A DNA stretch of 64,000 bases from Streptomyces albogriseolus (GTDB lineage Bacteria > Actinomycetota > Actinomycetes > Streptomycetales > Streptomycetaceae), in contig BMVA01000003.1 in the NCBI GenBank assembly GCA_014650475.1, positions 124,001 through 188,000 on the forward strand. Reading direction: 5' to 3'. Shown here piece after piece: positions 34,994-43,316 of this stretch. Numbering within the stretch: position 1 is the first letter of the stretch; the number at the start of each line of letters is the position of its first letter. The translations under genes were made by a program, and so were the position numbers. The notes beneath the pieces are model-generated. The model was not told where the DNA came from and did not search any database. It worked only from the letters and a program-made list of their open reading frames with translations.

Positions 34994-35428
34994 TCAGCCC
35001 GCGACCGGCACCGCCGCCGCTATCCGGTCCCGCTTCCTGCGGCCGAACGCCGAGAACGTGAGCTGGAGGCTCTGCTCGTAGCCCGGGTAGGACAGGACGA
35101 AGGACGAGTTGACCCTGCGGTCGTCGATCTCCGAGCGGACCAGGCCGGCGCGCGGGAACGTCATCACCAGTTCGCGCGGCCAGACGACCAGCGGCTCCGC
35201 ACGGAAGAGGAAGAAGCGGCGGTCGGTCATGACCAGGTGCATCGCTGCCGGCGCCGGAGCCATGGTCGTGGTGCCGCCGCTCACGATCGCCGACGCCAGG
35301 GCGAACGCCGCGGTCCTGCCGAGCGAGACAGGGCTCGTGGTCACGATGGTCACCGCCTCGATCCGCTCCCCGGGCTCGAGCATCGGGTTGACGGAGGCCA
35401 GCAGCGCGCGGCGGCGCGGTCCGTTCAC
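34994..35428 (-). CDS. PH-like domain hypothetical protein
   Basis: 144 aa from GTG at 35428, 9 bases after AGGAG. The pattern LEPGERIEAV... then HLVMTDRRFFLFRAEPL, W, and E-I-D-D-R strands resembles bacterial PH (bPH/YokE-like) domains. The TTTMAPAPAAM segment is a short hydrophobic loop. Function unknown. Convergent with the DM13 gene. Confidence 0.6.
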   Translation of the reverse strand: MNGPRRRALLASVNPMLEPGERIEAVTIVTTSPVSLGRTAAFALASAIVSGGTTTMAPAPAAMHLVMTDRRFFLFRAEPLVVWPRELVMTFPRAGLVRSEIDDRRVNSSFVLSYPGYEQSLQLTFSAFGRRKRDRIAAAVPVAG

Positions 35429-35743
35429 GGGCGGTACTCCTGGAGGTCGGGCCGGCCGGAACCCCCCGGCCCGGCGTGCGGGATCCCGGCTCCCTCCGGG
35501 CGTCGCCGCAGAGTAACCGAGTGCGTGGGGCGGCCCTACGCTGGGGCTTCGCCGACGGCCCACCCCCTCGCCCGTCCGCCTCAGGCGCGCGCGACCGTTC
35601 CGCGTCGCGGTCGTGGTGCGGCTGCGTCGCGGTCGTGGTGCGGCAGCGCACGTCCCGCCCGGATGTCGCCCCCCACCCCCCGTGCCGTAGGGTGCCGTCG
35701 GTCATGGCCCGTAGGACAACTGACAGGGTGTAGGGGGACGGTC

Positions 35744-36232
35744 ATGGGCGGCGCCGGGCGCGTGGGGCACACTCCGCTGCCGGGGATAGGGGTGCGGTAC
35801 GACCTCGTCACGCGGGAGCGGCGGCGGTTGTCGGTGATCGCCCATCTCGACGGTTCCCGGACGCTGAACGTCTACCGCAGGGACGACCCGGACGACACCG
35901 CGGTGAGCCTGAAGCTGAACGCCGAGGAGGCCGCCGCCGTCGTCGACGCGCTGCTTCCCGCGCACCACAGCCCGAACTTGCTGGCGACGGCCGAACTGGG
36001 GCTGGTCGCCGAGCGGATCGAGCTGTCGTCGACCTCGTACTGGAACGGGCGCGTGCTCGGCGACACCCGGATGCGCACCGAGACCGGCGTGTCCGTCGTC
36101 GCCGTGCTGCGCCGCGCCGAGGCCATTCCCTCCCCCGGGCCGGACTTCCGGCTGGCCGGCGGTGACACCCTCATCGTCATCGGCACCCGTGAGGGTGTCG
36201 GTGTCGCCGCCGGCATCCTCGGCCGGGAGTGA
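35744..36232 (+). CDS. Cation:proton antiporter regulatory subunit (RCK-C type)
   Basis: 162-aa cytoplasmic protein with ATG at 35744 after AGGGGGA. The N-terminal half (LPGIGVRYDLVTRERRRLSVIAHLDG) matches CpA/KhtT-like regulatory subunits, and the C-terminal half (VLRRAEAIPSPGPDFRLAGGDTLIVIGT) is a TrkA-C/RCK-C ligand-binding domain. It would gate the convergent CPA2 antiporter that ends 18 bp downstream. The convergent rather than operon order is usual for this pair in Streptomyces. Confidence 0.9.
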   Translation: MGGAGRVGHTPLPGIGVRYDLVTRERRRLSVIAHLDGSRTLNVYRRDDPDDTAVSLKLNAEEAAAVVDALLPAHHSPNLLATAELGLVAERIELSSTSYWNGRVLGDTRMRTETGVSVVAVLRRAEAIPSPGPDFRLAGGDTLIVIGTREGVGVAAGILGRE

Positions 36233-36250
36233 CCCGCACCCCCGAGGTCC

Positions 36251-37453
36251 TCACACCTTCGCCGGTTCCGGCGCCGCCCGCTCCGGACCCACCGGCGTCT
36301 TCCGACGGCCGGTGAGCCTGCGGGCCAGCGGCTCGGTCCAGCGGGCGGTCAGCGGGCCCACGACGACCAGGATCAGGACGTACGCCGTGGCCAGCGGGCC
36401 GATGCGGGGCTCCACGCCGACCGCGAGACCCGCGATGACGATCGAGAACTCGCCGCGCGCCACCAGCGTGCCGCCCGCCCTCCAGCGGCCCGCGCCCTTG
36501 ATGCCCGCCCGCCGGGCCGCGTACCAGCCCGTCGCGATCTTCGTCAGCGCGGTGACGAACGCCAGGAGCAGCGCCGGGACCAGGACCGGCGGGATGTCCG
36601 ACGGGTCGGTGGACAGGCCGAAGAAGACGAAGAAGACGGCGGCGAACAGGTCCCGCAGCGGGGTGAGCAGGTTGCTCGCGCCCTCGGCGACCTCACCGGA
36701 CAGGGCGATGCCCACGAGGAACGCGCCGACGGCCGCCGACACCTGCAGTTCCTGCGTCAGGCCCGCGACGAGGAGCGTCAGGCCCAGGACGACCAGCAGC
36801 AGCATCTCCGGGTTGTCCGAGGACACCGCGCGGCTGATCAGCCGTCCGTGGCGCAGCGCCAGGTACAGGACGGCGCCGACGGTGCCGAGCGCGATCAGCA
36901 GGGTGACCGAGCCGCCCGCCAGGCCGGCGCCCGCCAGCACCGTGATGAGGATCGGCAGGTAGACCGCCATCGCCAGGTCCTCGATCACGAGGACGCCGAG
37001 CACCACCGGTGTCTCACGGTTGCCGAGCCGGCGCAGGTCGCCGAGCACCTTCGCGATCACGCCGGACGAGGAGATCCAGGTGACGCCGGCCAGCGCCACG
37101 GCCGCGACCGGGCCCCAGCCCAGGATCAGCGCCGCCACCGCGCCCGGCACCGCGTTGAGGACGAAGTCCACCGCGCCGGACGGGTACTGCGTCCTGAGGT
37201 TGGTGACCAGCTCGGACGCGCTGTACTCCAGACCCAGCATCAGCAGCAGCAGAATGACGCCGATCTCGGCGCCGACGGCAATGAACTCCTCGCTGGCCTG
37301 CAGCGCCAGGATGCCACCGTTCCCGAAGGCCAGTCCGGCCAGCAGGTAGAGCGGGATGGGCGAGAAGCCCACGCGCCCGGCGAGGCGGCCCAGCAGGCCC
37401 AGGGCGAGGATGATCGCGCCCAGTTCGATGAGCATGGTGGCGGTGTTGTGCAC
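36251..37453 (-). CDS. CPA2-type cation/proton antiporter
   Basis: 400-aa integral membrane protein with about 12 helices, of the KefB/KhtU (CPA2) type: LLLLMLGLEYSASELV, the TWISSSGVIAKVL and VIEDLAMAVYLP motifs with the ion-binding acidic residue, and VARGEFSIVIAGLAV near the end. It exchanges K+ or Na+ for protons. It lacks its own RCK domain, supplied by the neighbouring regulatory subunit. GTG start at 37453 after GGAGGACC. Confidence 0.93.
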   Translation of the reverse strand: MHNTATMLIELGAIILALGLLGRLAGRVGFSPIPLYLLAGLAFGNGGILALQASEEFIAVGAEIGVILLLLMLGLEYSASELVTNLRTQYPSGAVDFVLNAVPGAVAALILGWGPVAAVALAGVTWISSSGVIAKVLGDLRRLGNRETPVVLGVLVIEDLAMAVYLPILITVLAGAGLAGGSVTLLIALGTVGAVLYLALRHGRLISRAVSSDNPEMLLLVVLGLTLLVAGLTQELQVSAAVGAFLVGIALSGEVAEGASNLLTPLRDLFAAVFFVFFGLSTDPSDIPPVLVPALLLAFVTALTKIATGWYAARRAGIKGAGRWRAGGTLVARGEFSIVIAGLAVGVEPRIGPLATAYVLILVVVGPLTARWTEPLARRLTGRRKTPVGPERAAPEPAKV

Positions 37454-37690
37454 GGGCGTCGGTCCTCCGGGTCGGCGACGGCGGCGTCAGTGCCTGCGAG
37501 GGGCTGAGGTGGCGTGCGGGCGGTCGGCGGGGGCACCGGGTCGCGCGCGGTGATCCGCGGGGTGCGGTGAGGGGTGACGGCGTGGTCCTGGTCCGCGTAC
37601 GGCGCGACGCCGGGAGGCCCGGAGCGGGCGGACGGTGGCGTGCGGGCGGGCTGCCGCACCCTCTGACGAAGGGGCGGGCGGCCGGGCGGG

Positions 37691-37795
37691 TCAGGCGCCG
37701 GAGACGGCGGCGCCGGGTTCGGGAACGCTGTCGCGGGGGGTGATGTCGATGCGTACGGGCCGGTTCGTGTCACGCCGCACTGCGCGTCGATTCAT
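37691..37795 (-). CDS. 34-aa Arg-rich small ORF
   Basis: MNRRAVRRDTNRPVRIDITP..., ending VSGA. ATG at 37795 follows GAGGGGGGACGTGAC, a strong ribosome site, and 100 bp upstream are two palindromes and AT-rich promoter-like DNA. It is in the same frame as the broken tetR, but the intervening 190 bp do not look coding. It could be a genuine small protein or the surviving start of a deleted gene. Confidence 0.4.
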   Translation of the reverse strand: MNRRAVRRDTNRPVRIDITPRDSVPEPGAAVSGA

Positions 37796-37871
37796 GTCAC
37801 GTCCCCCCTCGCATCCGGGTCCGCTTCCCGCGGACTGAGCGTTCGGCAGCTCAACAGAGCGCCAAGGCGAG

Positions 37872-37920
37872 GTAAAGTTTACCGTACGACAAATTTCGTG
37901 TATGTCGCATACACGTACGA
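37872..37920. promoter_or_regulatory. Palindromes between tetR remnant and 34-aa ORF
   Basis: GTAAAGTTTAC (37872-37882), then CGTGTATG-TCG-CATACACG (37897-37915), with CGTACGA as a direct repeat near 37883 and 37914. The AT content is far above the surroundings. It looks like an operator-promoter region of a TetR-regulated gene. Confidence 0.5.
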
Positions 37921-37993
37921 GGTGGGTAAAACACCTGACAGCGCGTACGGCGTCCAGGCTACGCGCGCCGCCGCACGCGGGCGCGCCCCGGGT

Positions 37994-38299
37994 CACCGCA
38001 CGACGAGGACCGTCTTGCCGAGCGCGCACCCGCAGCCGGACGGTGGTCCTCCAGTCCGCGCCCTCGACCGGCGGGTCGATCTCCCCGACGACGGTGTCGA
38101 TCATTCCGTCGAGCAGCGCGTCCTTGTTCGCCACGTGCTTGTACAGCGCCATGGGGACGACACCGAGCCGCTGGGCGATCTTCCGCGTGCTCAGCGCGTC
38201 GGCCCCGCCCTCGTCCGCGAGGGCGACGGCGGCGGACAGCACCCGCTGTCTGCTCAGAGGCGTGCGGGGCCGGTGGACCGCTCCGGCGTGACCGGGCAT
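37994..38299 (-). pseudogene. TetR-family regulator, truncated
   Basis: ATG at 38299 begins a normal TetR DNA-binding domain: LSRQRVLSAAVALADEGG, then LSTRKIAQRLGVVPMALYKHV (recognition helix) and NKDALLDGMIDTVV. After ADWRTTVRLRVRARQ near 38000 the family resemblance stops and no ligand-binding domain follows. A different frame at the junction reads ALGKTVLVVR-stop, like the end of a quinone oxidoreductase, suggesting that a deletion joined two genes. Confidence 0.65.
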
Positions 38300-38432
38300 C
38301 ACCGCCACCCCTCTCCCACGTGTCTCGCATGTACCGGGCGCCCCGGTGTACGGCGTCCACCCCAGGCGTGCGCACGTCATGCTCGTCGTGCGCCCTGGAA
38401 CCACGGGCCATGATCAGGCAGTCTTCTGCCCT

Positions 38433-40373
38433 GTGGTGAGCCTCCTGCCCAACCCCGCCCCGCCCAGCGATCCGTCCGCCCACATGGTGGTGTGCGGCGA
38501 CGACGGGCTGGCGCACCGCCTCGCCGCCGAACTGCGCGGCGTGTACCGGGAACAGGTGGTGCTCGTGGTGCCGCCCGCGAGACGCACCCCGCCCCAGCCG
38601 ATGGCCGGACGGGCCCGGGCCGCCTCCGCGGCGCTGTTCGGCCGGATGGTGACCGCCGTCAACCGCGGCACCGGCGACTCCGACGACACCCTGGTCCCCG
38701 ACGAGCGGGTGATGGAGGCCGCCGACCCCACCGAGGCCGTGCTCGCCGACGCGGGCGTGGACCGGGCCGCCGCGCTCGCCCTGGTGTACGACGACGACGA
38801 GACCAACATCCGCGCCGCACTCACCGCCCGCCGGCTCAACCCCCGGCTGCGCCTCGTCCTGCGGCTCTACAACCGGCGGCTCGGCCAGCACATCGAGGAG
38901 CTGCTCGACCAGGCCGCCGAACTGGCCGCCGCCACCGCGGGCCGTGGCGGCCACGGAGGTCACGCGGGCCACGGCGCCGACATCACCACCACCGTGCTGT
39001 CCGACGCCGACACCACCGCGCCCGCGCTGGTCGCCACCGCCCTCGTCGGCACCAGCAAGGTCGTCGACGCGGAGGGGCTGCTGCTGCGGGCGGTGGAGCG
39101 CCGGCCGCCGCGGCCCGGCGAGGTGGCCGACCCGGGGCTGTGCACCCTGGCGCTGCTGTCCGCGACCAGCAACGACCCCGCGGGCGCGGAGGGTTCGGAG
39201 GACAGCGGCGACGGGCCTCGGCTGCTGCCGGACGCGGAGGCGGTGGCGGCGGCGACCGGGCGTGGCACGGTGGTGCTGGAGCAGGTGTCGTACTCCGGTC
39301 CCCCGCTGCCGGCCCGGCGCGCCGGGGTGATGCCGTTCGCCTCGCTGTTCTCGGCGCGGCTGCGCTGGTCGCTGGCGGGGCTGGTGGCCGCGGTGGTCGC
39401 GCTCGCGGTGGCGCTGATCGTGGTGACCGACGACCACCCGCTGCACGCCATCTACATCACGCTGCTCGACCTGTTCGCCATCAACGAGCCCGCGCTCGGC
39501 GCGCCGACCGGGCAGCAGGTGCTGCAACTGCTGTCGGGGCTGGTCGGGTTGCTGCTGCTGCCGGTGCTGCTGGCCGCGGTGCTGGAGGCGCTGGGCACCT
39601 TCCGCACCGCGTCCGCGCTGCGGAGACCGCCGCGCGGGCTGAGCGGGCACGTGGTGCTGCTGGGGCTCGGCAAGATCGGCACGCGGGTGCTGACCCGGCT
39701 GCGTGAACTGCACATCCCCGTGGTGTGCGTCGAGGCCGACCCGGAGGCGCGGGGCATGGCCGTCGCCCGGCGGTTACGCGTACCGGTCGTGGTCGGGGAC
39801 GTCACCCAGGAGGGCGTCCTGGAGTCGGCGAAGATCCACCGCGCGGACGCGCTGCTCGCGCTGACCAGCGTCGACACCACCAACCTGGAGGCCGTCCTCT
39901 ACGCCCGGTCGGTACGCCCCGACCTGCGGGCGGTGCTGCGGCTGTACGACGACGACTTCGCCAAGGCCGTCTACCGGACGCTGCGCACCGCGCACCCGGC
40001 CGCGCTGACCCGGAGCCGGTCCGTGTCCCATCTGGCCGCGCCCGCCTTCGCCGGGGCGATGATGGGGCGCCAGATCCTGGGCGCGATCCCCGTGGAGCGG
40101 CGGGTGCTTCTGTTCGCGGCGTTCGTCGTCAACGGGCATCCGCAGCTGGAGGGGCGCACGGTCGCGGAGGCGTTCCGGCCGGGGGCCTGGCGGGTGCTGG
40201 CCCTGGACACGGCCGCCCGGGGCGCCGACGCGCGGGGCGAAGCGCCGGGCTCCGGTCTGGTGTGGGACCTGCCGGACACGTACGTCCTGCGCGCCGGCGA
40301 CCGGGTGGTCCTGGCGGCGACCCGCCGGGGGCTGGCGGAGCTGCTGGGGCGGCGGACGCGCAGTTCGCGGTGA
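38433..40373 (+). CDS. NAD-binding membrane protein with two TrkA-N/RCK domains
   Basis: About 646 aa. An N-terminal TrkA-N-like Rossmann domain (HMVVCGDDGLAHRLAAEL) is followed by an insert with a His/Gly-rich stretch, two membrane helices (about residues 300-390: LVAAVVALAVALIVVTDDH and LLSGLVGLLLLPVLLAAV) and a second Rossmann domain (GHVVLLGLGKIGTRVLTRL) with a further RCK-C-like region. This layout is that of CASTOR/POLLUX-like or K+ channel-like proteins, but no TVGYGD selectivity filter is present. It likely senses NAD(H) and controls ion flux. Start uncertain: GTG 38433 or 38436, without a clear ribosome site. Confidence 0.8.
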   Translation: MVSLLPNPAPPSDPSAHMVVCGDDGLAHRLAAELRGVYREQVVLVVPPARRTPPQPMAGRARAASAALFGRMVTAVNRGTGDSDDTLVPDERVMEAADPTEAVLADAGVDRAAALALVYDDDETNIRAALTARRLNPRLRLVLRLYNRRLGQHIEELLDQAAELAAATAGRGGHGGHAGHGADITTTVLSDADTTAPALVATALVGTSKVVDAEGLLLRAVERRPPRPGEVADPGLCTLALLSATSNDPAGAEGSEDSGDGPRLLPDAEAVAAATGRGTVVLEQVSYSGPPLPARRAGVMPFASLFSARLRWSLAGLVAAVVALAVALIVVTDDHPLHAIYITLLDLFAINEPALGAPTGQQVLQLLSGLVGLLLLPVLLAAVLEALGTFRTASALRRPPRGLSGHVVLLGLGKIGTRVLTRLRELHIPVVCVEADPEARGMAVARRLRVPVVVGDVTQEGVLESAKIHRADALLALTSVDTTNLEAVLYARSVRPDLRAVLRLYDDDFAKAVYRTLRTAHPAALTRSRSVSHLAAPAFAGAMMGRQILGAIPVERRVLLFAAFVVNGHPQLEGRTVAEAFRPGAWRVLALDTAARGADARGEAPGSGLVWDLPDTYVLRAGDRVVLAATRRGLAELLGRRTRSSR

Positions 40374-40454
40374 TCGCGGCCCCTTCCCCCTGCCGGGGCC
40401 GCCGCGCGCCGAGGGGTGAGCCCGGCTCTCCCCCGGCGCGCGCGATCGCGCCCG

Positions 40455-42302
40455 TCAGGCCGGCAGGTGCCGCGCCGCGAAGTCGAGCTCCAGACGGATC
40501 TGCTTGATCCGCTCGTCGACCACCAGCGAGCCGTGGCCCGCGTCGTAGCGGTAGACCTCGTGGACCGCTTGACGCGACTCCAGCCGCTTCACGTAGTTCT
40601 CGATCTGCTGGATCGGGCAGCGCGGGTCGTTCACCCCCGCCGAGATGTAGACCGGGGCCTTCACCTGGTCGACGTAGGTGATCGGGGACGACGCCTCGAA
40701 GCGCTCGGGGACCTCCTCGGGCGTGCCGCCCAGCAGGGTGCGGTCCATGGCCTTCAGCGCTTCCATCTCGTCGTGGTACGCCGTGACGTAGTCGGCGACC
40801 GGGACCGCCGCGATGCCCAGCGCCCAGTGGTCCGGCTGCGTGCCGAGGCCCAGCAGCGTCAGATAGCCGCCCCAGGAGCCGCCGGTGAGGATCAGCCGGC
40901 CGGGGTCCGCCAGTCCGGAGGAGATGGCCCACTCGCGGACCGCCGCGATGTCCTCCAGCTCGATCAGGCCCACGCGGTGCTTCAGGGCGTCCGTCCAGGC
41001 GCGGCCGTACCCGGTGGAGCCGCGGTAGTTGACGCGGACCACCGCGTAGCCGTGGTCGACCCAGGCGGCCGGGCCCGCCGCGAAGGAGTCGCTGTCGTGC
41101 CACGTCGGACCGCCGTGGATGTCGAAGACGGTCGGCAGGGGGCCGGTCGCGCCGGCCGGTTTCTGCACGAGCGCGTGGATGCGGCCGCCCGGGCCCTCCA
41201 CCCACACGTCCTCCACCGGCACCGACCCGGGCGACTTCATGCCGGGCGGGTCCAGGACCACACCGCCGGACGTGGAGCGGACCACCGGCGGCTGCGCGGC
41301 CGACGACCACAGGTACTCCACGCTGCCGTCGGGCCGGGCCGTCGCACCGGAGACCGCGCCGCGCGGCGTGGGGATCTTCTCCAGCCGGCGCCCGGCGAGG
41401 TCGTAGCGGAACAGCTCGCCGCGGGCCTCGAAGCCGTGCGCGATGAGCAGGGCGCTGCCGTCCGGGTACCACTCGGCGCTCACGTCGCCGGGCAGGTCCA
41501 GCTCCAGGTCGGTCTGCTCGCCCGTCGCCACGTCCCACACCATCGGCTCCCAGCGACCGCGCCGCTGGTGGCCGACGAGCAGCCGGGTGTCGCCCGCCAC
41601 GGGCGCGAAGCCCAGCACCTCCAGGCCCAGCTCCTCGGTGCCGCCGCGGGTGTCGTCCAGCTCGGCGACCGTCGTGCCGTCGGGGCGCATCACGCGCAGC
41701 GCGGAGTGCATCGCGTCCCCGTGCTCCGTGTGCTCCACGGCGATCAGCGAGCCGTCGTAGGAGAGGTCGCCGACGCCCGCCGACTCGCGGTGCCGGTACA
41801 GCTCCACCGGCGCCTCGCCCGTGCGCACCAGGTGGATCGTCGTACCGTCCTCGTCGGTGGAGCGGCCGACGACCGCCGTGCTGCCGTCGCGGCCCAGCGC
41901 GAGGCCCGCCGGGTACGAGGGGTCCAGGCCCGGGGCGGCCAGCTCGTCCTCGCCGCCGGAGAACCGCTGCCGGCGCCAGACGCCGAACTCGTCGCCGTCC
42001 TTGTCGTCGAACCACCAGATCCACTCGCCGTCCGGCGAGAGCACCCCGTCCGTCGTGCCGTTCGGCCGCTCCGTCACCTGGCGCTGCTCACCGGTCGCCC
42101 GGTCCCAGGCGTACAGCTCGTACGTCCCTGTCGCGTTCGACACGAACAGGGAACGGTCGGGGGCGTCCTCCGCCCAGTCGGGAAGGGACACCCGGGGCGC
42201 GCGGAAGCGCTTCTCCCAGTCCGGCATCTCCCCGGTCTGCTGCACTCGCTCGGTCTGGTGGTCCGCCCGGTCCGGCGCGTCGGACCCGTTGCTCTCAGTC
42301 AT
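40455..42302 (-). CDS. S9-family prolyl-oligopeptidase-like peptidase
   Basis: 615 aa, no signal peptide. Residues about 40-370 form a beta-propeller (repeats such as LYAWDRATGEQRQV, WDVATGEQTDL). The C-terminal 240 residues are an alpha/beta-hydrolase peptidase: nucleophile in GGSWGGYLT, Asp in SAGVNDPRCP, His in DAGHGS. It cleaves peptides, acting in the cytoplasm like acylaminoacyl-peptidase. ATG at 42302 (MTESNGSD) was chosen over upstream in-frame codons. Divergent from SURF1. Confidence 0.93.
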   Translation of the reverse strand: MTESNGSDAPDRADHQTERVQQTGEMPDWEKRFRAPRVSLPDWAEDAPDRSLFVSNATGTYELYAWDRATGEQRQVTERPNGTTDGVLSPDGEWIWWFDDKDGDEFGVWRRQRFSGGEDELAAPGLDPSYPAGLALGRDGSTAVVGRSTDEDGTTIHLVRTGEAPVELYRHRESAGVGDLSYDGSLIAVEHTEHGDAMHSALRVMRPDGTTVAELDDTRGGTEELGLEVLGFAPVAGDTRLLVGHQRRGRWEPMVWDVATGEQTDLELDLPGDVSAEWYPDGSALLIAHGFEARGELFRYDLAGRRLEKIPTPRGAVSGATARPDGSVEYLWSSAAQPPVVRSTSGGVVLDPPGMKSPGSVPVEDVWVEGPGGRIHALVQKPAGATGPLPTVFDIHGGPTWHDSDSFAAGPAAWVDHGYAVVRVNYRGSTGYGRAWTDALKHRVGLIELEDIAAVREWAISSGLADPGRLILTGGSWGGYLTLLGLGTQPDHWALGIAAVPVADYVTAYHDEMEALKAMDRTLLGGTPEEVPERFEASSPITYVDQVKAPVYISAGVNDPRCPIQQIENYVKRLESRQAVHEVYRYDAGHGSLVVDERIKQIRLELDFAARHLPA

Positions 42303-42482
42303 GACCCCATACTGCCCGTCCGGACGGGCATCGCGCGTCCTCGGTCCCCAGCCTGTGGACAACTTCCTCCGGAACTTCCACCTGACCCTTCACACGAGGT
42401 GACGACCGAGAGCCCGGCGCGGGCCGCGGAGGACGTGACCCCGCGGGACGGGAACCCTCCGCGGGCCCGTACCGTTGAGGGC

Positions 42483-43316
42483 GTGTACCGGTTTCTGCTG
42501 ACCCCCCGCTGGTGGGCGATCAACGTCTTCCTGCTGCTCTCGATCCCCTTCTGCGTGTTCATGGGGTCCTGGCAGCTGGGCCGGTTCGAGGACCGGGTGG
42601 ACAACCACCGCGAGGCGGAGGCGCAGGTCGCCGACGCCAAGAAGGACAAGCCCCGGCCGCTGGACGACCTGCTGCCCGTGACCAAGGCCACCTCCGGCAA
42701 GCAGGCCACCGCGACCGGCCGGTACGACACCCAGCTCCTTGTCCCCGGCCGCACGCTGGACGACAAGGACGGCTACTACGTCCTGACCCTGCTGCGCACC
42801 GGCACCGGCCGCGCCCTGCCCGTCGTACGCGGCTGGCTGCCCGGCGAGCCCGACCCGGCGAAGGCGCCCGCGCCGCCCGCCGGCGAGGTCACCGTCACCG
42901 GAGCGCTCCAGGCCTCCGAGACCCCCGGCAGCAACGGCGTCAGCGCCCGCAGCGGCCTCCCGGAGGGGCAGACCGCCGCGATCAGCGCGGCCTCCCTGAT
43001 CAACCTCGTCCCGTACGACGTCTACGACGCCTGGGTCACGCTGAACCGCGGCGACTCGGGCATGCGCGCGGTCCCGGCGTCCGCGCCGGGCGGCACCGGC
43101 CTCGACCTGAAGGCGTTCCAGAACCTCGGCTACACCGCCGAGTGGTTCGCCTTCGTCGGCTTCGTGATCTTCATGTGGTTCCGGCTGTTCCGCCGCGAGG
43201 TGGAACTCGCGCGGGACGCGGAGCTGGGCCTGGGGCCCGCCGCGGACACCGCGGACGCCGCCGACGGTGACGGCGTCGCGCGTCAGGCGTCCGGCGTGAG
43301 CAGCCCCGTCCAGTAG
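42483..43316 (+). CDS. SURF1-family cytochrome oxidase assembly protein
   Basis: 277 aa with GTG at 42483. Membrane helix about residues 12-32 (WWAINVFLLLSIPFCVFMGSWQLGR, with the G-x-W-Q-x-x-R family signature), an extracytoplasmic domain (GRYDTQLLVPGR, VRGWLP) and a second helix near 225-245 (EWFAFVGFVIFMWFR). SURF1 helps insert heme into aa3 oxidase. Its last 34 bases overlap the end of the convergent sigma-partner gene. Confidence 0.93.
   Translation: MYRFLLTPRWWAINVFLLLSIPFCVFMGSWQLGRFEDRVDNHREAEAQVADAKKDKPRPLDDLLPVTKATSGKQATATGRYDTQLLVPGRTLDDKDGYYVLTLLRTGTGRALPVVRGWLPGEPDPAKAPAPPAGEVTVTGALQASETPGSNGVSARSGLPEGQTAAISAASLINLVPYDVYDAWVTLNRGDSGMRAVPASAPGGTGLDLKAFQNLGYTAEWFAFVGFVIFMWFRLFRREVELARDAELGLGPAADTADAADGDGVARQASGVSSPVQ

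Noticed and set aside
40416-42482. Plus-strand frame leading into SURF1
   Set aside because: The upstream 690 residues are antisense to the S9 peptidase; only the part from 42483 has SURF1 features.
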